A program made the translations under genes and the position numbers. Below, piece after piece: positions 1 through 8,586 of a stretch of 32,176 nt of DNA. How positions within the stretch are numbered: position 1 is the first letter of the stretch; each line of letters starts with the position of its first letter. This stretch comes from Methylocystis sp. (lineage in GTDB: Bacteria; Pseudomonadota; Alphaproteobacteria; Rhizobiales; Beijerinckiaceae): contig NZ_JAKFWS010000029.1 in NCBI RefSeq assembly GCF_021731785.1, positions 1 through 32,176 on the forward strand, written 5' to 3'. Under the pieces are notes generated by a model. The model searched no databases, was not told the DNA's origin, and worked only from the letters and a program-made list of their open reading frames with translations.

Positions 1-97
1 CGAGCTCGAAGACATGCTGATGGAGCACGGCATCATGAAGGCGGTCGACGAGAGCCAGATCGGCAAGACCGCCGCCGAACTCCAGGCCATCGCCTAA
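1..97 (+). CDS. nifH: Nitrogenase iron protein NifH, C-terminal end (5' truncated by window edge)
   Basis: Only the last 31 codons are present, read from base 2 to the TAA at 95-97. The peptide contains MLMEHGIMKAVDES followed by IGKTAAEL, the characteristic NifH tail (compare the family pattern LLMEFGIM..DES.VGKTA). NifH is the homodimeric Fe protein that passes electrons to the MoFe protein with ATP hydrolysis and also takes part in cofactor assembly. The downstream neighbours nifQ, nifV, nifW and fixABCX support a nif rather than a chlorophyll-biosynthesis (BchL) paralogue. AnfH/VnfH cannot be excluded from 31 residues, but the Mo-specific nifQ next door favours NifH. Confidence 0.9.
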   Translation, partial: ELEDMLMEHGIMKAVDESQIGKTAAELQAIA

Positions 98-112
98 CCC
101 TCAATGCATGAG

Positions 113-149
113 CGTCGGCCTCCCATAAGCCGGAGGCCGACGTTTTTTT
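113..149 (+). terminator. Rho-independent terminator after nifH
   Basis: An 11-bp perfect stem, CGTCGGCCTCC (113-123) with GGAGGCCGACG (132-142), closes an 8-nt loop and is followed by seven T residues (143-149). It begins 15 bases after the nifH stop and ends 19 bases before nifQ. It should strongly reduce nifH-to-nifQ readthrough and keep nifH transcript levels above those of downstream genes. Confidence 0.9.
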
Positions 150-168
150 CTTCGCGGAGCGTGACATA

Positions 169-873
169 ATGGTGCACGCCTTTCCGGACATCGAGAGCGC
201 TGGCTTCGCATCCGCGGAGACGGAGAGCGGACGGCGCGTTCGTGACGCCGCGAACACTTATCGCGAACTGACTGGGGTTTTGCCGGAGGCGGCGAACATC
301 GACGGCGATGCGAGTTTCGACCGTCACGTTCTGGCGTCGATTCTCGCCTTGGCGTTGAGCGAGGGTGGAAGCCTCGCGGCGCGGGCCGGTCTGTCGGACG
401 CTGAACTCGCCGATCTGTTTTCTCTCTGGTTCGCCGCGCGCAGGATCGACCCGTCCACTGACGGGATGGAGAATCCTGTCGACGCCGACGAAATAGAAAT
501 CGTACGCGAGCTTCTTCTGGAGAACCGCTCCAGCGAAGGAGACTGCGGTCGTTGGCTCGCCGGCATGATCGCCCGCCGCGCCATGGAGCCCAACCATCTT
601 TGGGAGGACCTCGGGCTTCGCGACAGATCTGAGTTGACGCGGCTGATCGGGCGCCATTTCGCGCCGCTCGCCCGACGCAACGACAAGAACATGCGCTGGA
701 AGCGGTTCATCTACCGCATGATGTGTGAAAACGACGGTTTCGTCATGTGTAGCACGCCGGTGTGCTCGAACTGCGCCGACTACGACCTCTGCTATGGCCC
801 GGAAACGGGGGCCAGCCGCTTCGCGTCAGCAGCGCAACCGCCTACCGCGCCCGCCGCCAGGCAGACAGTGTAA
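169..873 (+). CDS. nifQ: NifQ, molybdenum-delivery protein for FeMo-cofactor synthesis
   Basis: The protein has 234 residues. NifQ is a Mo-Fe-S cluster protein that donates molybdenum to the NifEN/NifH scaffold during FeMo-co maturation. Its signature C-x4-C-x2-C-x5-C is present at C194, C199, C202 and C208, inside MCSTPVCSNCADYDLC. The family-typical NHLWEDLGL is at residues 142-150. The N-terminal about 45 residues and the Pro/Ala-rich tail after residue 210 are variable and make it somewhat longer than many NifQ proteins. The ATG at 169 follows a GGAG at 156-159. A GTG one codon later is a possible alternative. It lies behind the nifH terminator, so expression needs readthrough or its own weak promoter; none was seen in the 19-base gap. 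Confidence 0.95.
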   Translation: MVHAFPDIESAGFASAETESGRRVRDAANTYRELTGVLPEAANIDGDASFDRHVLASILALALSEGGSLAARAGLSDAELADLFSLWFAARRIDPSTDGMENPVDADEIEIVRELLLENRSSEGDCGRWLAGMIARRAMEPNHLWEDLGLRDRSELTRLIGRHFAPLARRNDKNMRWKRFIYRMMCENDGFVMCSTPVCSNCADYDLCYGPETGASRFASAAQPPTAPAARQTV

Positions 874-892
874 GTTCATTCGAACAACTTTC

Positions 893-908
893 TGTCGGGT
901 TTTCGACA
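893..908 (+). promoter_or_regulatory. NifA upstream activator sequence (TGT-N10-ACA)
   Basis: TGTCGGGTTTTCGACA exactly fits the NifA-binding consensus TGT-N10-ACA, with extra dyad symmetry (TGTCG/CGACA). It sits 49 bases upstream of the -24/-12 element at 957-972, which is about 75-90 bases upstream of the expected transcription start. That is the usual NifA enhancer distance. Confidence 0.8.
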
Positions 909-956
909 ATCACAAAATTTGCCCGTCGGACTGGCGGTTTTGGCGCGAAATCGGGA

Positions 957-972
957 TGGCATGTCGATTGCT
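957..972 (+). promoter_or_regulatory. Sigma-54 (RpoN) -24/-12 promoter for iscA-nifV-cysE-nifW-fixABCX
   Basis: TGGCATGTCGATTGCT matches TGGCAC-N5-TTGCW at all but one position. The invariant GG (958-959) and GC (970-971) are separated by exactly 10 bases. It lies 39 bases before the iscA-like start codon and downstream of a perfect NifA site, giving a complete NifA/sigma-54 promoter inside the nif run. Confidence 0.85.
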
Positions 973-1010
973 TATTCAAGCACAGGCAGTTTCATCTCGG
1001 AGGCTCCAGT

Positions 1011-1331
1011 ATGATCACGGTCTCGCAGGCAGCCGTCGCAGCGGTAAAGGATGCGATGGCGCGGGCCTCTCAACAGGAGGGCGGCCTGCGCATCCTGGTT
1101 AAGGAAGGCGGCTGCGCCGGCTACGAATATGTCGTCGATCTTGATCCGCTGCAGAGAAACGACGACATCGTCGTCGAGGCGGACGGCATACGCGTGCTGA
1201 TCGATCCGGCCTCGCGTCCGCGCCTGGAAGGCATGACGCTCGGGTTTCGCCAGGATCTCGCCGGTTCCGGCTTTACCTTCGAAAATCCCAACGCAAGCTC
1301 GACCTGCGGCTGCCAGAAATCCTTCAACTGA
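1011..1331 (+). CDS. IscA/HesB-type Fe-S cluster carrier, nif-associated
   Basis: The protein has 106 residues and belongs to the A-type Fe-S carrier family (HesB/IscA/ErpA), which accepts [2Fe-2S] or [4Fe-4S] clusters from a scaffold and passes them to apo-proteins. The three cluster cysteines are present: C35 in GGCAGYEY and C99/C101 in the C-terminal STCGCQKSF. The start at 1011 is chosen because CGGAGG at 998-1003 is a strong ribosome site and the family fold begins at MITVSQAA; a longer frame extends upstream across the promoter and is not credible. It is the first gene after the NifA/sigma-54 promoter, so it is probably co-induced with nitrogenase (the nif-specific IscA, sometimes called iscAnif or nifIscA). 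Confidence 0.92.
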   Translation: MITVSQAAVAAVKDAMARASQQEGGLRILVKEGGCAGYEYVVDLDPLQRNDDIVVEADGIRVLIDPASRPRLEGMTLGFRQDLAGSGFTFENPNASSTCGCQKSFN

Positions 1332-1415
1332 AGGGGCGGTCCAAATGCTTGTAGCAGTTGCGCGATTGTTCCCTGGTTCCAGGAAAGCGGGTGCCTTGGG
1401 CGTTCGTATGAGTCG

Positions 1416-2615
1416 ATGACGACATATATGCCCCTAACGAGTTCGCGCCCTCCCGTCGCTTCGCCGACGCAGAGAACGCTTGATGTGGTGTTGAACGACA
1501 CCACGTTGAGGGATGGCGAACAGGCCCCGGGCGTCGCTTTCACCTGCGCAGAAAAACTCGAAATTGCGCGCGCCTTGGCGCGCGCCGGCGTCACTGAACT
1601 CGAAGCCGGAACGCCGGCGATGGGCGGTGTGGAGATCGCGATGATCCGAGCGATCGTCGACGCCGGATTGCCGCTTCGTGCGATCGCTTGGTGCCGGATG
1701 CGCGTCGAGGATGTCGACGCGGCGCTGGCGTCTCGCGTTTCGATGGTCAATCTGTCGGTGCCGGTCTCCGAAACGCAGATCGGCGCGAAATTGCGCGGCG
1801 GGCGCGCCCAGGCGCTGGAGATGACGCGGCGCGTCGTCGCCTACGCGCGGGACAAGGGCCTGGACGTCGCGGTTGGCGGCGAGGATTCTTCGCGCGCCGA
1901 GCCGGAATTCCTGATGGAGACGATGGCGGTCGCGCAAGCCGCCGGCGCCCGACGATTTCGGGTCGCCGACACGTTGAGCGTGCTCGATCCTTTCGCCGCA
2001 TTCGAACTGATCGCCAAACTGCGCGCGGCGAGCGACCTTGAAATCGAAATCCACTGTCACGACGATTTGGGTCTTGCCACCGCCAACACATTGGCGGGCA
2101 TTCGGGCGGGCGCGACGCATGCGTCGGTCACCGTGATCGGGCTCGGCGAGCGCGCCGGCAATGCGCCGCTCGAAGAAGTCGCCGTGGCGGCGCGTCAGCT
2201 CCACAAATATGAAACCGGCATCGTGCTCACTGAATTGCGAAACGTCGCGGCGCTCGTCTCCGCCGCGGCGCGGCGACCGATCCCGCTCAACAAGTCCATC
2301 GTCGGCGAACATGTCTTCACCCATGAATCCGGCATTCACGTCGATGGGCTGCTCAAGGATCCGCGCACCTATGGAGCCTTCGATCCAAGCGTGCTCGGGC
2401 GCGTGCATGAGATCGTGATCGGCAAGCATTCCGGCTCGGCGGCGGTCACCGCGATGCTGCGACGATTGGATTTGTCGGTCAGCGTTGAGGAACTCGGCGA
2501 GATCGTCTCATGCGTGCGCGCGCATGCGCTTGATCATAAGGGGCCGGTCAGCGGCGAGGCCTTGACCTCGATCTGGCGCAGCGTCTGCGCGAGCACTCAC
2601 GCGAGAGGCATGTGA
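1416..2615 (+). CDS. nifV: Homocitrate synthase NifV
   Basis: The protein has 399 residues. It condenses acetyl-CoA with 2-oxoglutarate to give R-homocitrate, the organic ligand of FeMo-co. It shows the DRE-TIM metallolyase hallmarks: [13 protein letters not shown] (residues 27-39) with the catalytic Arg and metal-binding Asp, [12 protein letters not shown] (213-224) with metal-ligand histidines, and [14 protein letters not shown] (242-255). The C-terminal half lacks the long regulatory domain of LeuA, which fits NifV. Its place between iscA and cysE in a nif operon separates it from isopropylmalate or lysine-pathway homocitrate synthases. The ATG at 1416 has a weak ribosome site; an in-frame ATG at 1428 is an alternative. 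Confidence 0.95.
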   Translation: MTTYMPLTSSRPPVASPTQRTLDVVLNDTTLRDGEQAPGVAFTCAEKLEIARALARAGVTELEAGTPAMGGVEIAMIRAIVDAGLPLRAIAWCRMRVEDVDAALASRVSMVNLSVPVSETQIGAKLRGGRAQALEMTRRVVAYARDKGLDVAVGGEDSSRAEPEFLMETMAVAQAAGARRFRVADTLSVLDPFAAFELIAKLRAASDLEIEIHCHDDLGLATANTLAGIRAGATHASVTVIGLGERAGNAPLEEVAVAARQLHKYETGIVLTELRNVAALVSAAARRPIPLNKSIVGEHVFTHESGIHVDGLLKDPRTYGAFDPSVLGRVHEIVIGKHSGSAAVTAMLRRLDLSVSVEELGEIVSCVRAHALDHKGPVSGEALTSIWRSVCASTHARGM

Positions 2616-2621
2616 GGGGTC

Positions 2622-3419
2622 ATGCTCGAACGAGTCGCCACGATATCGAACGAGGCAGCGCAGACCAAGGCGGCGACGGCGGTGACGGAGCCGACGCGCT
2701 TGCAGCTGATCCGCGAGGACCTGGCTTGCGTCGCGACGCGCGATCCGGCCGCCCGCGGACGTCTCGAGACGCTGCTCACTTATCCCGGGCTGCACGCCGT
2801 CATTTGGCACCGCCTCGCAAATTGGCTGTGGGTCAACGATCATCGCTTCGGGGCGCGGCTCCTCTCCTGGTTTGCGCGCTTTCTGACCAATGTGGACATC
2901 CATCCCGGCGCGACGATCGGGCGACGCTTTTTCATCGACCACGGCGCCGGCGTCGTCATTGGCGAGACGGCGGTCGTCGGCGACGACGTGACGCTCTACC
3001 ACGGCGTGACGCTCGGCGGCGTCTCCTGGTCGCCGGGCAAGCGCCATCCAACGCTCGAAGACGAGGTGATCGTCGGCGCCGGCGCGAAGATTCTCGGTCC
3101 CATTACGATCGGCCGCAATGCGCGCGTGGGCGCGAATTCCGTCGTGATCGAAAATGTGATGCGCGACGCCACGGTGGTCGGAATCCCGGCAAAGATCGTG
3201 CATCGCGACATCGGCCGCTGCACGTTCGACGGCCGCATCAACCTCAATCACCATCTGATGCCCGACCCGGTCGGCGAGGCCTTCTCGGTCCTGCTTGATC
3301 GCGTTGAGTTTTTGGAGACGCGGGTGTCGCACCTGCAGAGGCGTCTGCGGGAACGCGAGTCTACCGCGAAGACCCACGCTGGCGCCGCGCCGAAGCCGGA
3401 GCCGGCGGAAATCGTTTGA
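2622..3419 (+). CDS. cysE: Serine O-acetyltransferase (CysE/NifP-like)
   Basis: The protein has 265 residues. It acetylates L-serine with acetyl-CoA to make O-acetylserine for cysteine synthesis. In nif operons the paralogue NifP boosts cysteine supply for NifS/NifU Fe-S cluster formation. An N-terminal helical domain (about 25-85) is followed by the left-handed beta-helix of hexapeptide repeats (about 90-205), including [17 protein letters not shown], the catalytic-loop GVTLGG and [18 protein letters not shown]. The last about 45 residues are a charged helical tail. AGGGG at 2615-2619 precedes the ATG, which is 6 bases after nifV, so the two are probably translationally coupled. A housekeeping cysE presumably exists elsewhere. 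Confidence 0.93.
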   Translation: MLERVATISNEAAQTKAATAVTEPTRLQLIREDLACVATRDPAARGRLETLLTYPGLHAVIWHRLANWLWVNDHRFGARLLSWFARFLTNVDIHPGATIGRRFFIDHGAGVVIGETAVVGDDVTLYHGVTLGGVSWSPGKRHPTLEDEVIVGAGAKILGPITIGRNARVGANSVVIENVMRDATVVGIPAKIVHRDIGRCTFDGRINLNHHLMPDPVGEAFSVLLDRVEFLETRVSHLQRRLRERESTAKTHAGAAPKPEPAEIV

Positions 3420-3430
3420 AGGAGACCAAA

Positions 3431-3757
3431 ATGTCCGAGCCCGCCATTCTGGAGCAACTGAAAAAGGCCTCCTGCGCGGAAGAATTCTTCGCGCTTCTCG
3501 GCGTCGAATATGATCCGAAAGTGGTGAATGTCGCGCGCCTCCATATTCTGCGGCGCATGGGGCAGTATCTCTTCAGCGAGGATTTCTCCGAGTCTGACGA
3601 CGCCAAGGTCGCTGAGCGCTGCAAAGACTTTTTGGAGCGCGCCTATCAGGACTTTCTGACATCGACGCCGATCGACGAGCGCTTGTTCAAAGTCCACAAG
3701 GACGCCGTCAAGCCGGCGGCGCCGCCGTCATTGGTGCAGCTCAACGTTCTGAAGTGA
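3431..3757 (+). CDS. nifW: NifW, nitrogenase-stabilizing/protective protein
   Basis: The protein has 108 residues. NifW is implicated in maturation and oxygen protection of the MoFe protein. The sequence shows the family pattern LKKASCAEEFFALLGVEYD near the N-terminus, then ARLHILRRMGQYL and the C-terminal FLTSTPIDERLFKVH. The start at 3431 is set by the ribosome site GAAGGAGA (3418-3425), which overlaps the cysE stop. The gene lies between cysE and fixA, the same order seen in several Bradyrhizobium-type nif clusters. Confidence 0.93.
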   Translation: MSEPAILEQLKKASCAEEFFALLGVEYDPKVVNVARLHILRRMGQYLFSEDFSESDDAKVAERCKDFLERAYQDFLTSTPIDERLFKVHKDAVKPAAPPSLVQLNVLK

Positions 3758-3786
3758 ATCCTAGAGAATATGCGGGGATAACTCGA

Positions 3787-4629
3787 ATGCATATCGTCGT
3801 CTGCATGAAGCAAGTGCCCGACTCGGCGCAGATCCGGGTTCACCCGGTAACCAACACGATCATGCGCCAGGGCGTTCCGACGATCATCAACCCATATGAT
3901 CTCTTCGCGATCGAAGAGGCGCTGCGGCTGCGACAACAGTTCGGCGGCGAGGTCACCATCCTCACCATGGGGCCGCCCTCCGCCGAGGATAGCCTGCGTA
4001 AGGCGCTGAGCTTTGGCGCCAACCGCGCTGTGCTCTTGACCGACCGCTTCTTCGCCGGCGCCGACACGCTGGCGACGACATATGCGCTGGCGACGGCCAT
4101 TCGCAAGATCGGTGTGGAGTTTGGTTCGCCCAACATCGTCTTCACCGGCAAGCAGACGATCGACGGCGACACTGCGCAGGTGGGACCGGGCGTCGCCAAG
4201 CGGCTCGGCCTGATGCAGCTCACTTATGTCTCGCATATCGACAAGGTCGATCTCGAGGCCGGCACGATCGACGTCGAGCGGCGCAGCGAGGGCGGCGTGC
4301 AGAAGTTGCGCAGTAAAATGCCCTGCCTGATCTCGATCCTCGAAGGCGTCAACGAGATGCGAATTGGTTCGCTGAGCGACGCGTTGGCGGCGGCGCGGGC
4401 GACGATCATCAAATGGAGCGCCCAGGACGCCGGCGTCGAGGACATCACCAAATGCGGACTGCGGGGCTCGCCGACGATCGTCAAGCGCGTCTTCGCGCCG
4501 AAGCCGCGTGCGGAAAAGGCTGAGTTCATTGAGCTCGGCGACAAGCCGGGAGACGCCTTCGTCGATGAATTGTTCAAGCGCCGGCCGAAACTCGAAGCCG
4601 AGCTCGGGCAATTGACGCGCGGCTATTGA
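3787..4629 (+). CDS. fixA: FixA, electron-transfer flavoprotein beta subunit
   Basis: The protein has 280 residues. FixA pairs with FixB to form an ETF that, with FixC and FixX, bifurcates NADH electrons to quinone and to ferredoxin/flavodoxin for nitrogenase. It begins [18 protein letters not shown], a typical ETF-beta start, and has [20 protein letters not shown] and the AMP/FAD-region [15 protein letters not shown] longer frame starts at 3754 and overlaps nifW, but the conserved N-terminus and a GGGG at 3774-3777 support 3787. It is followed 22 bases later by fixB. Confidence 0.95.
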   Translation: MHIVVCMKQVPDSAQIRVHPVTNTIMRQGVPTIINPYDLFAIEEALRLRQQFGGEVTILTMGPPSAEDSLRKALSFGANRAVLLTDRFFAGADTLATTYALATAIRKIGVEFGSPNIVFTGKQTIDGDTAQVGPGVAKRLGLMQLTYVSHIDKVDLEAGTIDVERRSEGGVQKLRSKMPCLISILEGVNEMRIGSLSDALAAARATIIKWSAQDAGVEDITKCGLRGSPTIVKRVFAPKPRAEKAEFIELGDKPGDAFVDELFKRRPKLEAELGQLTRGY

Positions 4630-4651
4630 TCTTGAAACAGGAGCGCGACAC

Positions 4652-5755
4652 ATGAACGACACGGCAAAGGCTCCTGCTCCGGCGGGGCGCGCGGCGGCCA
4701 AAAAAGAGCTGCCCGAGCATCTCAAAGCCTACAAGCATGTCTGGGTCTTCATCGAGCAGGAGCGAGGACAAGCTCATCCCGTCTCTTGGGAGCTGATGGG
4801 CGCGGGGCGAATTCTCGCCAACAAGCTCGGGGTCGATCTCGCGGCGGTCGTCGTTGGGGCGCGCAACGAGGCGACGCAGTCCGTCGTGCGGGAAAGCTTC
4901 AACTATGGCGCAGACCTCGCCTATCTCGTCACGGACGACATCCTCACGGATTACCGCAACGAGAGCTACACCAAGGCGATGACGGATCTCGTCAACGCCT
5001 ATAAGCCGGAAATCCTGCTGCTCGGCGCGACGATTTTGGGGCGCGATCTCGCCGGCTCGGTGGCGACGACGCTGCTGACAGGTCTCACCGCCGATTGTAC
5101 GGAACTCGACGTTGACGCGGAAGGTTCGCTCGCCGCGACGCGTCCGACATTCGGCGGCTCGCTGCTCTGCACGATCTTCACGCTCAACTATCGCCCGCAA
5201 ATGGCGACCGTGCGCCCGCGCGTGATGCCAATGCCCGAGCGAGTGGAAAAACCGATCGGTCGGGTGATCGAACATCCGCTCGGCCTGGTGGAAGACGACA
5301 TTGTCACGAAAGTGTTGTCCTTTCTGCCAGACCGCGATTCGACAAAATCCAATTTGGCTTTCGCCGACGTGGTCGTCGCCGGCGGCCTCGGTCTTGGTTC
5401 TCCGGAAAACTTCCAACTTATCCGCCAGCTGGCGAGCGCGATCGGCGCGGAATTCGGCTGTTCGCGCCCGCTCGTGCAAAAGGGATGGGTCAGCTCGGAC
5501 CGACAGATCGGCCAGACCGGCAAAACCATCCGACCCAAGCTTTACATCGCCGCGGGCATCTCCGGCGCGATCCAGCATCGCGTAGGCGTCGAGGGCGCGG
5601 ATTACATCGTCGCGATCAACACCGACAAGAACGCGCCGATCTTCGATTTCGCCCATGTCGGGATCGTCACCGACGCGGTACGGCTTTTGCCTGCACTCAC
5701 GGAAGCGTTCTCGAAACGATTGTCTCCGCACCAGCGCGACCGTCTAGCGAGCTAG
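4652..5755 (+). CDS. fixB: FixB, electron-transfer flavoprotein alpha subunit
   Basis: The protein has 367 residues. It is the FAD-bearing alpha subunit of the bifurcating ETF of nitrogen fixers. The N-terminal domain (about 28-210) starts [11 protein letters not shown]; the C-terminal FAD domain carries [19 protein letters not shown], then [18 protein letters not shown] with the conserved NTD and PIFDFA. The first about 25 residues are an Ala/Pro-rich extension. The ribosome site AGGAG lies about 10 bases upstream of the ATG. It is followed 11 bases later by fixC. Confidence 0.95.
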   Translation: MNDTAKAPAPAGRAAAKKELPEHLKAYKHVWVFIEQERGQAHPVSWELMGAGRILANKLGVDLAAVVVGARNEATQSVVRESFNYGADLAYLVTDDILTDYRNESYTKAMTDLVNAYKPEILLLGATILGRDLAGSVATTLLTGLTADCTELDVDAEGSLAATRPTFGGSLLCTIFTLNYRPQMATVRPRVMPMPERVEKPIGRVIEHPLGLVEDDIVTKVLSFLPDRDSTKSNLAFADVVVAGGLGLGSPENFQLIRQLASAIGAEFGCSRPLVQKGWVSSDRQIGQTGKTIRPKLYIAAGISGAIQHRVGVEGADYIVAINTDKNAPIFDFAHVGIVTDAVRLLPALTEAFSKRLSPHQRDRLAS

Positions 5756-5766
5756 GGGAGATACGC

Positions 5767-7074
5767 ATGATCGAAGAAAGATTCGACGCGATCGTTGTTG
5801 GCGCCGGCATGGCCGGCAACGCCGCCGCCCTGACGCTGGCGCGCAAGGGCCTCAAGGTCCTGCAATTGGAGCGCGGCGAATATTCCGGCTCCAAGAATGT
5901 GCAGGGCGCGATCCTCTATTCTGACATGCTGGAGAAGCTTGTCCCGGACTTCCGTGAAGACGCGCCCCTGGAGCGCCATCTCGTCGAGCAGCGCTTCTGG
6001 ATGATGGACGACAACTCCCACACGGGACTCCATTACCGCTCTGACGAATTCAACGAGGAGCGTCCTAACCGCTACACGATCATCCGCGCGCAATTCGACA
6101 AATGGTTCTCCAAGAAGGTTCAGGAGGCCGGCGCGGTCGTTCTGTGCGAAACCACCGTCCTGGAACTGTTGCAGGACGCCTATGGAAAAGTCATCGGCGT
6201 GCGCACGGACCGCAAGAACGGACAGGTCGGCGCCGACGTCGTCGTGCTGGCGGAAGGCGTCAGCGGGCTGCTTGGCACGAGAGCCGGCCTACGCAAGACG
6301 CCCGACAAGAACAATGTCGCTCTGGCGGTCAAGGAAATGCACTTCCTTCCGCAAGAAATTCTGGAAGCCCGCTTCAATCTGCGCGGCGACGAAGGCGCGG
6401 TCATCGAGGCGGTCGGCACCATCTCGCAAGGCATGACCGGGATGGGCTTCATTTACACCAATAAGGAGTCGATCTCGCTCGGCATCGGCTGTCTCGTCGC
6501 GGATTTCGAGAAGACGGGGCAGACGCCATACGGGCTTTTGGAAAAGTTCAAGCAGCATCCTTCGGTGGCGGCGCTCATCGCAGGCTCGGAAGTCAAGGAA
6601 TACGCTGCGCATCTGATCCCTGAAGGCGGCTTCAAGGCGATTCCGCAGCTCTATGGCGATGGCTGGGTCGTGGTTGGCGACGCCGCGCAGTTGAACAACG
6701 CCGTCCATCGCGAAGGCTCAAATCTGGCGATGACCTCCGGCCGGCTCGCCGCGGAAGCGATCTTCCAGATCAAGTCGCGCCGCGATCCGATGACGAAGGA
6801 GAATTTGGCGCTCTACAAGAAGATGCTCGACGAATCCTTCGTCATGAAGGATTTGAAGAAATATCGCGACATGCCGGACCTGCTTCACATCCAGGCGCAG
6901 AACTTCTTCCTGACCTATCCGCAGCTCGTCTCGAAGGCGATGACGAATTTCCTGCGCGTCGACGGCACGACGAAGCGGGAAAAAGAGAAGACCACGTTCC
7001 GCTCCTTCCTTGCGGCGCGTTCGCTGACCGGACTGGTCGGCGACGCCGTTCGGCTGGCGCGCGCGTGGAGGTAG
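5767..7074 (+). CDS. fixC: FixC, ETF-quinone oxidoreductase-like flavoprotein
   Basis: The protein has 435 residues. It is the FAD protein of FixABCX that hands the high-potential electron to quinone. The Rossmann FAD motif G12-x-G14-x2-G17 sits in [19 protein letters not shown], followed by [35 protein letters not shown] around residues 300-320 is the conserved second FAD motif. The frame runs far upstream into fixB, but the start at 5767 is fixed by GGGGAG (5755-5760) and by the family N-terminus. It lacks the C-terminal 4Fe-4S domain of mitochondrial ETF-QO, which here is supplied by FixX. Confidence 0.95.
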   Translation: MIEERFDAIVVGAGMAGNAAALTLARKGLKVLQLERGEYSGSKNVQGAILYSDMLEKLVPDFREDAPLERHLVEQRFWMMDDNSHTGLHYRSDEFNEERPNRYTIIRAQFDKWFSKKVQEAGAVVLCETTVLELLQDAYGKVIGVRTDRKNGQVGADVVVLAEGVSGLLGTRAGLRKTPDKNNVALAVKEMHFLPQEILEARFNLRGDEGAVIEAVGTISQGMTGMGFIYTNKESISLGIGCLVADFEKTGQTPYGLLEKFKQHPSVAALIAGSEVKEYAAHLIPEGGFKAIPQLYGDGWVVVGDAAQLNNAVHREGSNLAMTSGRLAAEAIFQIKSRRDPMTKENLALYKKMLDESFVMKDLKKYRDMPDLLHIQAQNFFLTYPQLVSKAMTNFLRVDGTTKREKEKTTFRSFLAARSLTGLVGDAVRLARAWR

Positions 7075-7109
7075 TCGGGCGCGATACGCTTTAGCAACGG
7101 AGAAGGACA

Positions 7110-7406
7110 ATGAGCGCAGAATCAGCTGTCCGGGTAGAGGACAAGCTTTACCTCAATCGCTATCTCGTCGACGCCGGCCGCGCCCACATCAAGGTGCGTC
7201 CACACACCAAGCCGTCGCCGCAACTTCTTAGCCTGCTGAACGTCTGTCCGGCGCATTGCTATGAAATGAACTCTGCGGGGCAGGTCGAGATCGCGACCGA
7301 CGGCTGCGTCGAATGCGGCACGTGCCGGATCATTGCCGAGCCGAGCGGCGACATCGAATGGAATTATCCGCGCGGCGGCTACGGCGTGCTGTTCAAATTC
7401 GGCTGA
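7110..7406 (+). CDS. fixX: FixX, ferredoxin-like [4Fe-4S] protein
   Basis: The protein has 98 residues. It is the small Fe-S subunit of FixABCX, equivalent to the C-terminal domain of ETF-QO. Cysteines at C46 and C50 (VCPAHCY) and C66, C69, C72 (GCVECGTC) provide cluster ligands, and the tail [16 protein letters not shown] is the classic FixX ending. The ribosome site GGAGAAGG lies just upstream. It closes the fixABCX run. Confidence 0.96.
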   Translation: MSAESAVRVEDKLYLNRYLVDAGRAHIKVRPHTKPSPQLLSLLNVCPAHCYEMNSAGQVEIATDGCVECGTCRIIAEPSGDIEWNYPRGGYGVLFKFG

Positions 7407-7446
7407 GATCACTCGACGCCGATCAGACGCGCAAGGCACGCGGGGA

Positions 7447-8064
7447 ATGAAATTCTATATGACGCCCGGATCTTGCTCCACGGGCATACACATCCTGCTG
7501 GAAGAGATCGGGCTGGTTTTCGAGGCCTACATCGTCAATCTCGTCAAGGGCGATCACCTCAAGCCGGACTATTTGGCGATCAACCCGAATGGCACGATCC
7601 CAACTCTGTTGCGCGACGACGGTGTCGCGCTGACGGATTTTCACTCGATCGCCTTATGGCTTGCGGAGACCTATCCACGTCGCAAGCTTCTTCCGGAGAG
7701 CGCGGATGCGCGCGAGGCGGCGTTGGCCGCCATGCATTTTTGCGTTCAGCATATTCACGGCGAAGGCTTTCGACGCGTGTTCACGCCGGAGCGCTACGCC
7801 GGGCGACAGGCCGACGTCGAGGCGATCAAGGCCGAAGGACGCGAAATCGTCGTGGCGGCGCTGACCGCGATCGATACGGAACTTGCGGGCAAGGACTATG
7901 TCGCCGGCGGCTTTTCGCTTGCCGACGCGGCGCTGTTCTACGTGGAGTTTTGGGCCGACAAGACCGGCATGACGCTGCCAAGCAATTGTCAGGCGCATTA
8001 CGCGCGCATGAAAACGCGCCCGGCCGTCCGGCAGGTGCTCGCTGAAGAAGGCTATCGCATCTGA
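7447..8064 (+). CDS. Glutathione S-transferase family protein
   Basis: The protein has 205 residues. It has an N-terminal thioredoxin-like domain (about 1-80: MKFYMTPGSCSTGIHILLEE, INPNGTIPTLL, LTDFHSIALWLAETYP) and an all-helical C-terminal domain (about 90-200). The Ser/Cys near residues 9-11 and the DFHSI motif fit a bacterial beta-class-like GST. The start at 7447 gives the family N-terminus; a longer frame overlaps fixX. It lies 40 bases after fixX on the same strand, so it may be the last gene of the nif/fix transcript. A role in redox protection is an inference; the substrate is unknown. Confidence 0.88.
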   Translation: MKFYMTPGSCSTGIHILLEEIGLVFEAYIVNLVKGDHLKPDYLAINPNGTIPTLLRDDGVALTDFHSIALWLAETYPRRKLLPESADAREAALAAMHFCVQHIHGEGFRRVFTPERYAGRQADVEAIKAEGREIVVAALTAIDTELAGKDYVAGGFSLADAALFYVEFWADKTGMTLPSNCQAHYARMKTRPAVRQVLAEEGYRI

Positions 8065-8072
8065 TGCGACGC

Positions 8073-8104
8073 GCGCGCCTCAGCCGATAGGCGGCGCAGT
8101 TTTC
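8073..8104 (+). terminator. Probable terminator after the nif/fix operon
   Basis: GCGCGCCT (8073-8080) can pair with AGGC-GCGC (8089-8097, one bulged G), with an 8-nt loop and TTTT at 8100-8103. It stands just after the GST stop and before the convergent gene set on the other strand. Confidence 0.5.
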
Positions 8105-8149
8105 TTCATTTCGTCAGACATCGAGATTGAGTGATGCCTGCCGCCGCGC

Positions 8150-8563
8150 TCAATGGCGCTTGTCATGCGCATTATTCGGATCATTGCGCATCCAATCGGC
8201 GAGCTTGGCGAGATTTTCGCGCAGGCCTTCGCGTATGCCGACGTCTTCGATCGTCGCATCGAGCGCGCCGTTCATGCACAACATCCAGGCGTCGCGTTCA
8301 GCCGGACCGATGCGCAAATGCCCATGCCGCATGCGCAGGCGCGGATGTCCCTTTTTGGCCGAATATTCTTTAGGGCCGCCGAGCCATTCGGCCAGATAGA
8401 CCTTCAGAATGGCGCGCGTCGGTCCCAAGTCGTCGGCGTGAACGGCGCGTATGCCTCGCGCTTCCGGCAATTCATCCATGTTGCGGTAGAAGGTTTCGAC
8501 GAGCCGGTCGACCGTGTCCAAGCCGCCGATGCGGTCGTATATCGATGAGGGATTGTCGAGCAT
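8150..8563 (-). CDS. Group II truncated hemoglobin
   Basis: The protein has 137 residues. It is a two-over-two globin of the trHbO type, binding heme and handling O2, NO or peroxide. Visible landmarks are the pre-helix YDRIGG, Tyr26 at the B10 position (ETFYRNMD), the KGHPRLRMRH block with proximal His80, and Trp93 at G8 (RDAWMLCM), diagnostic of group II. The ATG at 8561-8563 is chosen because the globin alignment begins there; upstream in-frame codons run into the next gene. It is 23 bases downstream of the YqeB-like gene, so co-transcribed. Its closeness to nif genes suggests oxygen or NO management during nitrogen fixation (inference). Confidence 0.92.
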   Translation of the reverse strand: MLDNPSSIYDRIGGLDTVDRLVETFYRNMDELPEARGIRAVHADDLGPTRAILKVYLAEWLGGPKEYSAKKGHPRLRMRHGHLRIGPAERDAWMLCMNGALDATIEDVGIREGLRENLAKLADWMRNDPNNAHDKRH

Positions 8564-8586
8564 GGACGTCGTCACGGCCTCAAGCT

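Noticed and set aside
869-886. TGTAAGTTCATTCGAACA as a second NifA site
   Set aside because: The gap between TGT and ACA is 12 bases, not 10; the site at 893-908 is exact.
1333-1415. Separate promoter for nifV
   Set aside because: No -24/-12 spacing of GG-N10-GC with reasonable flanks was found in the 84-base gap.
5485-5766. Long upstream extension of the fixC frame through the fixB 3' half
   Set aside because: The extension is out of frame with fixB, rich in Arg, and lies before a clear ribosome site and the family N-terminus at 5767.
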